From positions 1 through 64,000 of the forward strand of contig NZ_JACAOR010000009.1 of the NCBI RefSeq assembly GCF_013386115.1: a stretch of DNA of 64,000 nt, read 5' to 3'. Positions 1 to 8,287 of the stretch are shown one piece after another (position 1 is the stretch's first letter; each line of letters opens with the position of its first letter). Source of the DNA: Pseudomonas gingeri (lineage in GTDB: Bacteria > Pseudomonadota > Gammaproteobacteria > Pseudomonadales > Pseudomonadaceae). A program made the position numbers and the translations under genes. The notes beneath the pieces are model-generated. The model saw nothing but the letters and a program-made list of their open reading frames with translations, had not been told where the DNA came from and searched no databases.

Positions 1-325
1 GCTTGCCAGCGATGAGGCCCGTAAGCCTTGCAGCGCCCAGAGGGACGCCATCGCCAGCAAGCCGGCTCCTACAGTTTGGGTGTTGCACCCAAAATGGGTG
101 GGCAACGACATACCTGTAGGAGCTGGCTTGCCAGCGATGAGGCCCGCAAGCCTTGCAGCACCCAGAGGGACGCCATCGCCAGCAAGCCGGCTCCTACAGT
201 TTGGGGGTTGCACACAAAATGGGTGGACGACTACATACCTGTGGGAGCTGGCTTGCCAGCGAAGGCGTCCATACAGGCAACGCAGGACTCAAGGACGCCT
301 TCGCGGGCAAGCCCGACGCCTACAG
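1..325. repeat. Tandem array of REP/REPIN-type repeats, 125-bp period
   Basis: Three copies of an imperfect palindromic element (1-74, cut by the window edge; 114-199; 239-325) start with CTGTRGGAGCTGGCTTGCC and end with a near-complementary GGCAAGC...CTCCTACAG. The two spacers (75-113 and 200-238) are also near-identical to each other. The whole repeat-plus-spacer unit is therefore duplicated in tandem with a 125-bp period. The third copy has a diverged centre. These are Pseudomonas-style REP sequences, usually mobilised in trans by RAYT transposases; no RAYT gene lies in this window. The array begins right at the 3' end of msrQ. Confidence 0.85.
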
Positions 326-946
326 GGACCGTGTCGCTGAAGGGGTCGGCTTCTTTGCCACAAGACGGGGAATCCGCCGCGCCAGCGCCGGGATACGCAG
401 CGTCAACAACAACGCACCTATAGAGGCATACACCGTCCACTCCTTCAGGTCTGCCCGCACGATCCACAACATGTGCAGCAACCCCAGGCCGAGAACCACA
501 TACACCAGGCGGTGCAGCTTCTTCCAGCGCGCGCCCAGGCGGCGCTGGCTATAACGGTTCGACGTCACGGAAAGCGCCAGGAGACAGAGAAAGCCCAAGG
601 TGCCGACAATGATGTAGGGCCGCTTGCGCAACTCGACACCCAGCTGCGACCAATCCAGCCCCAGGACAAACACCAGGTACGCCGCCAGATGCAGCACCAC
701 ATAGGCGAAACACCACAATCCCAACTGGCGCCGCACCGCGATCCAGCCCGGCCAGCCGCTCAACTTCTGCAACGGTGTCATGCCGAGGGTGATCAGCAAC
801 AGGATCAGCGTACCCAGGCCCAGCCGGTCGACCAGCACCTTTCCCGGATCCGGCCCAAGGGCAAAGATCCACGCCTGATACAACCAGAGCAACGGCCAGA
901 TCGCCGCCGCGATAAAGACGCCCACACGCCAGAATGGATAGCGCAT
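320..946 (-). CDS. msrQ: MsrQ, heme-binding membrane subunit of the MsrPQ methionine sulfoxide reductase
   Basis: This 208-residue polytopic membrane protein (YedZ family, ferric-reductase-like fold) binds heme b and passes electrons from the quinone pool to periplasmic MsrP, which repairs oxidised methionine in envelope proteins. The sequence shows several hydrophobic helices and family histidines, for example in the VVLHLAAYLVF and LHRLVYVVLGLGLLH segments. Its start codon overlaps the msrP stop by one base (TGATG), so the two genes are translationally coupled, as expected for partners. The last bases run into the first REP element. Length is normal for the family. Confidence 0.93.
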   Translation of the reverse strand: MRYPFWRVGVFIAAAIWPLLWLYQAWIFALGPDPGKVLVDRLGLGTLILLLITLGMTPLQKLSGWPGWIAVRRQLGLWCFAYVVLHLAAYLVFVLGLDWSQLGVELRKRPYIIVGTLGFLCLLALSVTSNRYSQRRLGARWKKLHRLVYVVLGLGLLHMLWIVRADLKEWTVYASIGALLLTLRIPALARRIPRLVAKKPTPSATRSL

Positions 947-1959
947 CAGTAGTTCTTCCGCAGGTCCAGGCCGGTATACAAGGAAGCGACTTCATCCGAG
1001 TAGCCGTTGAACATCTGCGTCTCGCGCACATTCGGACTGAACAGGCCACTAGGCAACCGACGCTCGCGGGCCTGGGTCCAGCGCGGATGATCGACCGTCG
1101 GGTTCACGTTGGCATAGAAGCCGTACTCATCCGAAGCGATGCTCTGCCAGGTGGTTTTCGGCTGTTCCGTCACCAGGCTGATGCGCACGATGGACTTGAC
1201 GCTCTTGAAGCCGTACTTCCACGGCACCACGAGACGCAACGGCGCGCCGTTCTGATTCGGCAACTCCCGCCCGTACATGCCCACGGCCAGAATCGCCAGC
1301 GGGTTCATCGCCTCATCCAGACGCAAGCCCTCGACATAAGGCCAGTCGATCAGGGCAAAACCGGAGCGCTGCCCCGGCATGCTCTTGGGATCCTGCAGGG
1401 TTTCAAAGCGAATGTACCTGGCCTTGGAGGTCGGCTCGACCTGCTTGAGCAACGCAGAGATCGGAAAGCCGATCCAGGGGATCACCATCGACCAGGCTTC
1501 GACACAACGCAGGCGATAGATCCGCTCTTCCAGCTGATAAGGCTTCATGAAGTCTTCGAGGGCATAACGTCCGGGCTTGCCGACCTCGCCGTCGATCACC
1601 ACCGACCAGGGTTCGGTTTTCAGCGATCCGGCATTCTGCGCCGGATCGCCCTTGTCGGTCCCGAACTCATAGAAGTTGTTGTAGTGCGTCGCGTCCTTGT
1701 ACGGGGTGATCGCTTCATCCTTGACCGTCACGGCGCCCCAGCGGGTATCCGGCAGCTTGCCGGCAAACCAGGACGGCGCATTCCCTGCTTCCACATCGGC
1801 GTAGCGCGCCGCCTCGGCCGCACTGGCCCAACGCGGCAGACTGCCGAGCGCCAACCCGGCCAGCGAACTGCCGAGCACGGCACGACGGGAAAGATAGAGT
1901 GACTCGGGGGTGACTTCCGACTCCTTGGAGTCGGAAGTCCTGGAAAGCTTGATCAGCAT
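946..1959 (-). CDS. msrP: MsrP, periplasmic molybdopterin methionine sulfoxide reductase catalytic subunit
   Basis: This 337-residue YedY-family enzyme carries a Tat signal (SRRAVLG, twin arginine at 25-26, followed by a hydrophobic stretch and an ASA cleavage region). The mature part is a sulfite-oxidase-type molybdopterin domain. The molybdenum-ligating cysteine is C152 in YRLRCVEAWSMV, and the NNFYEFG, NGAPLRLVVPWKYGFK and GLDLR stretches are family hallmarks. It reduces protein-bound methionine sulfoxide in the periplasm using electrons from MsrQ. It lies 63 bp after pssA. A perfect 13-bp inverted repeat sits inside its first codons (see 1912-1939). Confidence 0.94.
   Translation of the reverse strand: MLIKLSRTSDSKESEVTPESLYLSRRAVLGSSLAGLALGSLPRWASAAEAARYADVEAGNAPSWFAGKLPDTRWGAVTVKDEAITPYKDATHYNNFYEFGTDKGDPAQNAGSLKTEPWSVVIDGEVGKPGRYALEDFMKPYQLEERIYRLRCVEAWSMVIPWIGFPISALLKQVEPTSKARYIRFETLQDPKSMPGQRSGFALIDWPYVEGLRLDEAMNPLAILAVGMYGRELPNQNGAPLRLVVPWKYGFKSVKSIVRISLVTEQPKTTWQSIASDEYGFYANVNPTVDHPRWTQARERRLPSGLFSPNVRETQMFNGYSDEVASLYTGLDLRKNY
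1912..1939. repeat. Perfect 13-bp inverted repeat inside the msrP 5' coding region
   Basis: GACTTCCGACTCC and its exact complement are separated by only two bases, over msrP codons 7-16, upstream of the Tat signal region. In the mRNA this would form a stable hairpin starting about 20 nt after the start codon. There is no T-run on either side, so it does not look like an intrinsic terminator. Confidence 0.75.
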
Positions 1960-2022
1960 GGCAACTCCGCAGTATTGGACGACTGATGCACCAATAGACT
2001 ACGGAGTGTAAGGGAAATTACA

Positions 2023-2880
2023 TCACTCGACGCTTTTGTGGCGACGCAGGTGCAGCAGGTACTGGACAGGGCCGGAAGCCGCATAGGCGAGGAAAATCAG
2101 CAGCAGGATCCGCGGCGGATCGCTGAACACCACGGCGAACACCAGCACCACGGCCAGGATCGCGACAAACGGCACACGCCCCTTGAGATCCAGCTCCTTG
2201 AAGCTGTTGTACTTGATGTTGCTGACCATCAGCATCCCGGCCGCCGCCACCAGCAGGGCCACCAGGAACGACATCTTCGATCCCTGGATACCGTAGTCGC
2301 TGAAGGCCCAGACCGTGCCGGCCACCACACCGGCCGCGGCCGGGCTGGCAAGACCGATGAAGTAACGCTTGTCCGCGGTCCCGACCTGGGTGTTGAAGCG
2401 CGCCAGGCGCAGGGCCGCACCCGCCACATAGATAAAGGCCACCATCCAGCCGACCTTGCCCATATCGCCCAGCGCCCAGCCGAAGGCCAGCAACGCCGGG
2501 GCCACGCCGAACGCGACCATGTCGGACAGCGAGTCATACTCGGCACCGAAGGCGCTCTGGGTATTGGTCATCCGCGCCACGCGCCCATCCAGCCCGTCGA
2601 GGACCATGGCGACGAAGATCGCGATCGCGGAAAACGCGAAATACTTGCTCGCCCCGGCGGGATCCCCCGCACTGGCAGCACTTTGCGCACTCATCGCACT
2701 GATGATCGCGTAGAAACCGGCGAACAGGTTCGCGGTGGTAAACAGATTCGGCAGCAGATAGATACCACGATGCCGGACTTTACGGCCTTCGGCGTCATGT
2801 CCTTCTTCGACATGCTCATCGATCGGCAGCAGGCTTTCGGCGTCAGGAGCCTGGTTCGGCTCTTCGGGACGTTCGCTCAT
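2023..2880 (-). CDS. pssA: CDP-diacylglycerol--serine O-phosphatidyltransferase
   Basis: This membrane enzyme makes phosphatidylserine from CDP-diacylglycerol and L-serine, the committed step to phosphatidylethanolamine. The CDP-alcohol phosphatidyltransferase signature is intact: DGLDGRVAR followed by G-x3-D-x3-D in GAEYDSLSD. About eight hydrophobic helices follow an acidic, proline-rich N-terminus. I start at the ATG at 2880 (MSERPEEP), preceded by AAGG; a longer frame to 2943 lacks family support. Length is 285 residues. It is the pssA type that carries the CDP-OH-P motif (as in Bacillus), not the phospholipase-D-like E. coli type. It lies downstream of ilvC but behind a strong terminator. 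Confidence 0.93.
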   Translation of the reverse strand: MSERPEEPNQAPDAESLLPIDEHVEEGHDAEGRKVRHRGIYLLPNLFTTANLFAGFYAIISAMSAQSAASAGDPAGASKYFAFSAIAIFVAMVLDGLDGRVARMTNTQSAFGAEYDSLSDMVAFGVAPALLAFGWALGDMGKVGWMVAFIYVAGAALRLARFNTQVGTADKRYFIGLASPAAAGVVAGTVWAFSDYGIQGSKMSFLVALLVAAAGMLMVSNIKYNSFKELDLKGRVPFVAILAVVLVFAVVFSDPPRILLLIFLAYAASGPVQYLLHLRRHKSVE

Positions 2881-2982
2881 GGACAGTACCTTGCAACGGT
2901 GAAAAAAATTCGACAGAGGTTCGCGGCCGGGGTTCGACCGCAAAACGATCCAGCTTTATACCAGAAGCGGCCCCCTAAACGA

Positions 2983-3008
2983 AAAAACGCGGCCGAGGCC
3001 GCGTTTTT
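2983..3008 (-). terminator. Intrinsic terminator of the ilvIHC operon
   Basis: AAAAACGCGGCC and GGCCGCGTTTTT form a 12-bp stem. Read on the minus strand it ends in TTTTTTCG. It starts 17 bp after the ilvC stop and before pssA. Confidence 0.85.
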
Positions 3009-3025
3009 CCAGACAGGCCCCGAAC

Positions 3026-4042
3026 TCAGTTCTTGGCTTTGTCGACGATCTTGTTCGCACCGATCCAAGGCATCATCGAACGCAGTTGCTCACCGATGAT
3101 CTCGATACCGTGGGCAGCGTTGTTACGACGCTTGGCAGTCATCGATGGGTAGCCGGTAGCACCTTCGCTGATGAACATCTTCGCGTACTCGCCGTCCTGG
3201 ATGCGCTTCAGAGCGTTGCGCATGGCCTGGCGGGATTCGGCGTTGATGACTTCAGGGCCGGTCACGTACTCGCCGTATTCGGCGTTGTTGGAGATCGAGT
3301 AGTTCATGTTGGCGATACCGCCTTCGTACATGAGGTCAACGATCAGCTTCAGTTCGTGCAGGCATTCGAAGTAGGCCATTTCCGGCGCGTAGCCAGCTTC
3401 AACCAGGGTTTCGAAACCGGCTTTCACCAGCTCGACGGTACCGCCGCACAGAACGGCCTGTTCGCCGAACAGGTCGGTTTCGGTCTCGTCCTTGAAGGTG
3501 GTTTCGATGATGCCGGTACGACCGCCACCCACGCCGGCGGCGTAGGACAGTGCAACGTTCTTGGCGTTGCCCGAGGCGTCCTGGTAGATCGCGATCAGGT
3601 CAGGGATACCGCCGCCCTTGACGAATTCGGAACGCACGGTGTGGCCTGGAGCCTTCGGCGCGATCATGATCACGTCGAGGTCGGCGCGCGGCACAACCTG
3701 GTTGTAGTGGATCGCGAAGCCGTGGGAGAAGGCCAGGGTGGCGCCTTTCTTGATGTTCGGCTCGATTTCGTTCTTGTACAGCGCGGACTGGAACTCGTCC
3801 GGAGTCAGGATCATGACCAGGTCGGCGGCAGCAACGGCGGAAGCGACGTCGGTCACTTTCAGGCCGTGGGCTTCTGCCTTGGCAACAGTGGCCGACCCCT
3901 TGCGCAGGCCGACGGTAACGTCGACGCCGGAATCCTTCAGGTTGCAAGCTTGTGCGTGGCCCTGGGAGCCGTAACCGATAATCGCGACTTTCTTGCCCTG
4001 GATGATCGACAGGTCACAGTCTTTATCGTAGAAAACCTTCAT
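3026..4042 (-). CDS. ilvC: Ketol-acid reductoisomerase (NADP+)
   Basis: This 338-residue class I enzyme catalyses the Mg2+-dependent alkyl migration and NADPH reduction that converts acetolactate or acetohydroxybutyrate to the dihydroxy acids of valine/isoleucine/leucine synthesis. The N-terminal Rossmann motif GYGSQGHAQACNLKDSG is near residues 23-39, with LRKGS after it for the NADPH phosphate. The C-terminal knotted domain contains the metal ligands in DLFGEQAVLCGG and ECLHELK. It is the last gene of ilvI-ilvH-ilvC, 47 bp after ilvH, and is followed by a strong terminator. Confidence 0.98.
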   Translation of the reverse strand: MKVFYDKDCDLSIIQGKKVAIIGYGSQGHAQACNLKDSGVDVTVGLRKGSATVAKAEAHGLKVTDVASAVAAADLVMILTPDEFQSALYKNEIEPNIKKGATLAFSHGFAIHYNQVVPRADLDVIMIAPKAPGHTVRSEFVKGGGIPDLIAIYQDASGNAKNVALSYAAGVGGGRTGIIETTFKDETETDLFGEQAVLCGGTVELVKAGFETLVEAGYAPEMAYFECLHELKLIVDLMYEGGIANMNYSISNNAEYGEYVTGPEVINAESRQAMRNALKRIQDGEYAKMFISEGATGYPSMTAKRRNNAAHGIEIIGEQLRSMMPWIGANKIVDKAKN

Positions 4043-4089
4043 GAAATACCCCTTTATATCCAGGCCATCAGGCCATTCGCTAAATTAAG

Positions 4090-4581
4090 TTAGATGCTCA
4101 GTACTTTGTCGCCACGGGCAATCCCGGTGACGCCACTACGCACGGTTTCCAGAATCGAGGCCGTCCCGATCGACTGGATGAAGCTGTCCAGCTTGTCGCT
4201 TGTACCGGTCAATTGCACGGTATAAACGCTGGCGCTCACATCAACGATCTGCCCGCGGTAAATATCGGTAGTCCGTTTTATCTCGGCGCGCTGGGCGCCA
4301 GTGGCCTTGACCTTGACCAGCATCAGTTCGCGCTCGATGTGAGCACTTTCCGACAGGTCGACCAGCTTGACCACTTCGATCAGTTTGTTCAGGTTCTTGG
4401 TGATCTGCTCGATGACTTCATCATGCCCCACGGTGGTCAGCGTCAGACGCGACAGGGTCGGGTCTTCGGTCGGGGCCACGGTCAGGCTTTCGATGTTGTA
4501 GTTGCGTTGCGAAAACAGACCAACCACACGAGACAGAGCGCCAGGTTCGTTTTCCAGAAGCAGGGAAATGATATGCCGCAT
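4090..4581 (-). CDS. ilvH: Acetolactate synthase small (regulatory) subunit
   Basis: This 163-residue subunit activates the catalytic subunit IlvI and confers valine feedback inhibition. The N-terminal ACT domain (ISLLLENEPGALSRVVGLF, with RNYNIESLTV) is intact, and the C-terminal ALS_ss domain follows. The ATG lies one base after the ilvI stop, so translation is probably coupled. The gene is also called ilvN in some annotations. Confidence 0.97.
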   Translation of the reverse strand: MRHIISLLLENEPGALSRVVGLFSQRNYNIESLTVAPTEDPTLSRLTLTTVGHDEVIEQITKNLNKLIEVVKLVDLSESAHIERELMLVKVKATGAQRAEIKRTTDIYRGQIVDVSASVYTVQLTGTSDKLDSFIQSIGTASILETVRSGVTGIARGDKVLSI

Positions 4582-4582
4582 G

Positions 4583-6307
4583 TTAGGTACGCTCCGTCTT
4601 GCTCAGCCACATATCGCGCATGGAGCCGTCTTTGATCTGCATCGGGTAGACGTGCTCGCTGGTATCGACCTGGATATCGAGGAACACCAGGCGATCCTTC
4701 ATGGCGAACGCTTCTTCCATCTTCGGCTTCAAGTCTTTCAGATCCGTGATACGGATTCCGACGTGACCATAGGCCTCGACCAGCTTGACGAAGTCAGGCA
4801 GCGATTCCATGTACGAGTGCGAGTGACGGCTGCCGTAGCTCATGTCCTGCCACTGGCGAACCATGCCGAGCACACCGTTGTTCAGGCTGACGATCTTCAC
4901 CGGCAGACCGTACTGCAGGCAGGTCGAAAGTTCCTGGATGTTCATCTGGATACTGCCTTCGCCGGTGACGCAGGCGACATCCACATCCGGGAAGCTCAAC
5001 TTCACGCCCATGGCCGCCGGGAACCCGAAGCCCATGGTGCCCAGGCCGCCGGAGTTGATCCAGCGATTGGGCTTGTTGAACTTGTAGTACTGCGCCGCGA
5101 ACATTTGGTGCTGGCCCACGTCGGAGGTCACGAAGGCATCGCCCTTGGTCACTTCGCACAGGGTTTCGATCACCGTCTGCGGCTTGATGATGCTGCCGTC
5201 GCCCTTATCATAAGGGAACAGGCCACGGTCACCGCGCCATTCGTCGATCTGCTTCCACCAGCTGGCGACCGACTCCTTGTTCGGAGTCTCGCCGATTTCC
5301 TTGAGGGCCGCGACCATCTCGGTCAGCACGCTCTCCACCGGACCCACGATAGGCACGTCTGCCTTGATGGTCTTGGAGATCGATGCCGGATCGATGTCGA
5401 TATGGATGATCTTGGCGTTCGGGCAGAACTTCGGTGCACCGTTGATGACACGGTCGTCGAAGCGCGCACCGACGGCCAGGATCACATCGGCGTGGTGCAT
5501 GGCCAGGTTGGCGGTGTAGCTGCCGTGCATGCCGAGCATGCCGACGAACTGACGGTCGGTGCCAGGGTAGGCGCCGAGCCCCATCAGGGTGTTGGTCACC
5601 GGCAGGTTGAGCAGCTTGGCCAGTTCGGTCAAGGGTGCGGAACCGCCGCCGAGGATCACGCCGCCGCCCGAGTAGAGCACCGGACGCTTGGCAGCCAGGA
5701 GCATTTCGGCCGCCTTGCGGATCTGGCCGGAGTGACCGCGTACAGCCGGGCTGTAGGAACGCAGCTTGGCTTTTTTCGGGAAGATGTATTCGAACTTCTC
5801 GGCCGGGTTGGTCATGTCTTTCGGGATATCGACAACGACAGGACCAGGGCGGCCGGACTGCGCCAGGTAGAACGCCTTCTTCATGACTTCCGGGATTTCC
5901 GAGGCGTGCTTGATCATGAAGCTGTGCTTCACGATCGGCCGGGAGATACCGATCATGTCGGTTTCCTGGAACGCATCGGTACCGACCAGGGTGCTTGGCA
6001 CCTGACCGGAGATGATCACCATCGGAATGGAGTCCATGTACGCCGTGGCGATACCGGTGATGGCGTTGGTTGCGCCGGGACCGGAAGTCACCAGCACCAC
6101 GCCGGCCTTGCCGGTGGCACGGGCATAGCCGTCAGCCATATGGGTAGCGGCCTGCTCGTGACGAACCAGGATGTGGGTCACTTCCGGTTCTTTGAACAGG
6201 GCATCGTAGACATGAAGAAGAGCACCACCCGGGTACCCGTAGATATATTTGACGCCTTCGTCACGCAAAAAGCGGACGAGCATCTCACCGCCAGATAAAA
6301 GCTCCAC
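4583..6307 (-). CDS. ilvI: Acetolactate synthase large (catalytic) subunit
   Basis: This 574-residue ThDP enzyme condenses pyruvate with pyruvate or 2-oxobutyrate in the first common step of branched-chain amino acid synthesis. The ThDP glutamate lies in the VRHEQAATHMADGYAR region. The GDG-type pyrophosphate motif appears as VTGEGSIQMNIQEL, and the central FAD-binding domain is present. I start at a GTG at 6307 (VELLSGGEMLVRF) because AGAGGTGA lies just upstream and family proteins begin there. The frame stays open to 6388, but that extension has no family support. It heads the operon and follows a roughly 400-bp leader. Confidence 0.96.
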   Translation of the reverse strand: MELLSGGEMLVRFLRDEGVKYIYGYPGGALLHVYDALFKEPEVTHILVRHEQAATHMADGYARATGKAGVVLVTSGPGATNAITGIATAYMDSIPMVIISGQVPSTLVGTDAFQETDMIGISRPIVKHSFMIKHASEIPEVMKKAFYLAQSGRPGPVVVDIPKDMTNPAEKFEYIFPKKAKLRSYSPAVRGHSGQIRKAAEMLLAAKRPVLYSGGGVILGGGSAPLTELAKLLNLPVTNTLMGLGAYPGTDRQFVGMLGMHGSYTANLAMHHADVILAVGARFDDRVINGAPKFCPNAKIIHIDIDPASISKTIKADVPIVGPVESVLTEMVAALKEIGETPNKESVASWWKQIDEWRGDRGLFPYDKGDGSIIKPQTVIETLCEVTKGDAFVTSDVGQHQMFAAQYYKFNKPNRWINSGGLGTMGFGFPAAMGVKLSFPDVDVACVTGEGSIQMNIQELSTCLQYGLPVKIVSLNNGVLGMVRQWQDMSYGSRHSHSYMESLPDFVKLVEAYGHVGIRITDLKDLKPKMEEAFAMKDRLVFLDIQVDTSEHVYPMQIKDGSMRDMWLSKTERT

Positions 6308-6709
6308 GTTGTTCACCTCTAAAACGCCAGAATACCGTCCACAAACGCTGGAGACGGGTCTTAATAGGTTTACTTCTCGGCAGAGCATGAGCGACGGTGG
6401 TCGCCGACTACGTCAGCACTGACTGAGCAAGTATTGGGAGTGCCCCAAGTGTTGCGGGGGTTTCCCACCCAGCGCGAGGTAACGCGTTGCGGGTGTAACA
6501 GGTCGGCGCGGATGTGCGCCTCATGATCTGCCGAGTGGGTCTGCTTCTGGCAGTCCCTCTACAGCGGACTTTGGATTGTTCTGATTCGCCTCGCTCAAGT
6601 CAAGTCATCTGTGCGCTTTCTTCGAACTAAGCGCATGAGAAAGCAGAAGAAAACCTTTCCTGAAGGAATGTGCTAGGTTGCTGATTGAACCGCCTGAGAA
6701 GGAAACCTG
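6308..6709. promoter_or_regulatory. Divergent intergenic region: ilvI leader and DUF4124 promoter region
   Basis: This 402-bp stretch separates ilvI (minus) from the DUF4124 gene (plus). On the ilv side there is a 38-codon open frame (6408-6524) overlapping a hairpin: GGGA/TCCC and CCCC/GGGG pairing across 6436-6466. Further down are short competing complements (CCGTC/GACGG and CCAG/CTGG near 6320-6355, the latter followed by CGTTTT). That resembles a leader or attenuator layout but is not proved. No clear promoter was assigned on the plus side, only the Shine-Dalgarno GAAGGA before 6710. Confidence 0.4.
6408..6524 (-). CDS. Candidate ilv leader peptide (38 residues)
   Basis: An ATG-initiated frame in the ilvI leader ends in a segment rich in branched-chain residues, TLGALPILAQSVLT, where six of fourteen are Leu, Ile or Val; the frame then stops about 100 nt before ilvI. 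Leader peptides of this type control ilvB and ilvG in enteric bacteria by attenuation. Against it: there is no good Shine-Dalgarno sequence, and leucine is common in any high-GC frame. Treat as a hypothesis. Confidence 0.25.
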   Translation of the reverse strand: MRRTSAPTCYTRNALPRAGWETPATLGALPILAQSVLT

Positions 6710-7141
6710 ATGCGTACGAGCATTCTCATAGGCAGCCTGCTGTTTGCCGTGAGCCCCCTGTGCCTGGCCGCCCCGATCTACAAATGGGTCGATGCCCAGG
6801 GCGTCACTCATTTCGACGCCCAGCCACCACCGGGACAGACAGCGACCGTGGTCACGCCGGCAATCGGTACGCCACCCCCGCCACCGCCCAGGCCCGAGGT
6901 CCCGGCCAGCACACCGGTGGGCGATCAGAAAGCCGTGGATGCCAAGGTCAGGAAACAGGTGGCCGAGCGAGACGCCACGCTCAAGGTGTTCTGCGACAAG
7001 GCGCGGACCAATCTGGCGCAATTGCAGAACGATCCGCGGGTGCGCGAGGAAGTGAACGGAGAACTGCGGCGCCTGACCGAGGAAGAACGGCAGACCCGGC
7101 TGCTTGAAACGCGCAAGGCGATTGAAGAGAACTGTTCCTGA
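6710..7141 (+). CDS. DUF4124 domain-containing periplasmic protein
   Basis: This 143-residue protein has an N-terminal signal peptide (hydrophobic MRTSILIGSLLFAVSPLCLA) and, just after it, the DUF4124 signature IYKWVDAQGVTHFDAQPPPG. A proline-rich linker (PPPPPPRPEVP) and a charged C-terminal helix with probable coiled-coil character (roughly residues 75-140) follow. The function of the family is unknown; members are exported. A GAAGGA ribosome site precedes the ATG. It is transcribed away from ilvI and ends at a hairpin shared with yqcC. Confidence 0.85.
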   Translation: MRTSILIGSLLFAVSPLCLAAPIYKWVDAQGVTHFDAQPPPGQTATVVTPAIGTPPPPPPRPEVPASTPVGDQKAVDAKVRKQVAERDATLKVFCDKARTNLAQLQNDPRVREEVNGELRRLTEEERQTRLLETRKAIEENCS

Positions 7142-7148
7142 GTCTTGT

Positions 7149-7171
7149 GGCGAGGGGCAAGCCCCCTCGCC
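7149..7171. terminator. Hairpin between convergent genes
   Basis: GGCGAGGGG and CCCCTCGCC form a 9-bp stem with a five-base loop, between the convergent DUF4124 and yqcC genes. It has no T-run. The sequence resembles a common Pseudomonas intergenic palindrome, so it may be a repeat rather than a dedicated terminator. Confidence 0.5.
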
Positions 7172-7189
7172 GCATCCACGCGCTCAGGC

Positions 7190-7519
7190 TCAGCGCGACT
7201 CGCTGATCAATTGATCGAACTGCGCCAGCAGCGCCTGCAACGTCCTGCCCTGCCCCGGACGCTGGGCGTAGACCATCTCGGCCATGGCCAGGATGCCCGA
7301 GGCAGCCGGCAGCGGCAGATCCTGTTCGAGGATGCTCTTCATCCTCGGCAGGAAGATCCATTGCAACCATTGCTCGAACTCCAGCGTGTCGACGCTGAAA
7401 GGCTCGACGCTGGCCAGCGCCTGCGCACTGGGCGGCTCCTCGTCCCACCAGCCCTGGATACGCAGTTCACGCTCGATCAGCAACAACTGGTCGGCAATCA
7501 ACAGGAAACGATCATCCAT
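7190..7519 (-). CDS. YqcC family protein
   Basis: This 109-residue all-helical protein matches the YqcC (DUF446) family: an N-terminal helix IADQLLLIERELRIQGWW, then FSVDTLEFEQWLQWIFLPRM, the most conserved stretch. In enterobacteria the gene lies beside truC; its role is unknown. Here its ATG overlaps the stop of the upstream TPR lipoprotein gene by one base (TGATG), so it is the last gene of mrcB-TPR-yqcC. Confidence 0.88.
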   Translation of the reverse strand: MDDRFLLIADQLLLIERELRIQGWWDEEPPSAQALASVEPFSVDTLEFEQWLQWIFLPRMKSILEQDLPLPAASGILAMAEMVYAQRPGQGRTLQALLAQFDQLISESR

Positions 7520-8271
7520 CAGAGGCTGACCTTGGCCTTCTGCCGCGCCAATGCCGCACCGGCCGCATCACCCTGCTTTTCCCGTGCCTGGGCAATCAGG
7601 CCCCAGAGACTGGCTTGCAGATCCGGACGGCCATTGGCAAAGCTCAGGCCGCGACGGGCCAACTGCTCGGCTTGCGGGGCATCGCCCTGGGCCATGCGGA
7701 CCTGCGCCAGGCGATAGAGCACCTGCGGTTCACGCGGCGCGACGCGCTGGGCACGCTCCAGGCTCGACGAGGCACCGTTGAGGTCACCGCTGGACTGTTG
7801 CTGCTGAGCCGTGGTCAGCAGCGCCAGGACCGGGCCATCCAGTTGCTCGTCCGCCGACAGGCCGCCGGCATTGCCCGAGGGCACGCCGCTGGGCGCTACC
7901 TGGCTCGGCATGGTGTAGCCGCCCTGGTTGATCGACGACGTCTGGATCGGCGCACTGTCCACCGGACCCGGGGTAATCGGCCCGGACGTGGAAGGACCCG
8001 GTGTCCAGGGCTCGCTGCTGATCGGCGCGGAAGTCGCCGCGCCACCGCCCGGAACCATCACCACCACGCCGGAATCCTGCGGAACGGCCTGGGCCTGGTT
8101 CGGCACGGCGCGCTTGATGGTGGTCTGGCGGAAACCGCCGGTGGCGGAAATCCGATCGTTGTTGGACACGGCTGTCCCGGAATCGACTACCGGGATCGAA
8201 CCATGGGGCACGCTCGAGCAACCGTTGAGCAAAGCCAGAGCCGTAAAAGCTGGAAACCACCACTTGTTCAC
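7519..8271 (-). CDS. TPR-containing lipoprotein
   Basis: This 250-residue protein starts at GTG with GAGGG six bases upstream. The signal peptide ends in a lipobox, LLNGC, with the lipidated cysteine near residue 18. A long low-complexity segment rich in Pro, Ser, Thr and Gly (about 60-135) leads to a C-terminal tetratricopeptide region (about 145-250, with SSLERAQRVAPREPQVLYRLAQVRMAQGD). It sits 16 bp after mrcB. By position it may be an outer-membrane partner of PBP1B, analogous to LpoB, but it is not a recognisable LpoB homologue; that role is inference only. Confidence 0.75.
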   Translation of the reverse strand: MNKWWFPAFTALALLNGCSSVPHGSIPVVDSGTAVSNNDRISATGGFRQTTIKRAVPNQAQAVPQDSGVVVMVPGGGAATSAPISSEPWTPGPSTSGPITPGPVDSAPIQTSSINQGGYTMPSQVAPSGVPSGNAGGLSADEQLDGPVLALLTTAQQQQSSGDLNGASSSLERAQRVAPREPQVLYRLAQVRMAQGDAPQAEQLARRGLSFANGRPDLQASLWGLIAQAREKQGDAAGAALARQKAKVSL

Positions 8272-8287
8272 TTCAAACCCTCTTCGC

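Noticed and set aside
1..325. CRISPR array
   Set aside because: Repeat units are about 86 bp, palindromic with complementary ends, and the spacers are near-identical instead of unique; these are REP elements. No cas genes are present.
6605..7021. 138-codon minus-strand frame overlapping the DUF4124 gene
   Set aside because: It is the shadow of a plus-strand gene with a signal peptide, a known domain and a good ribosome site; the antisense product has no recognisable features.
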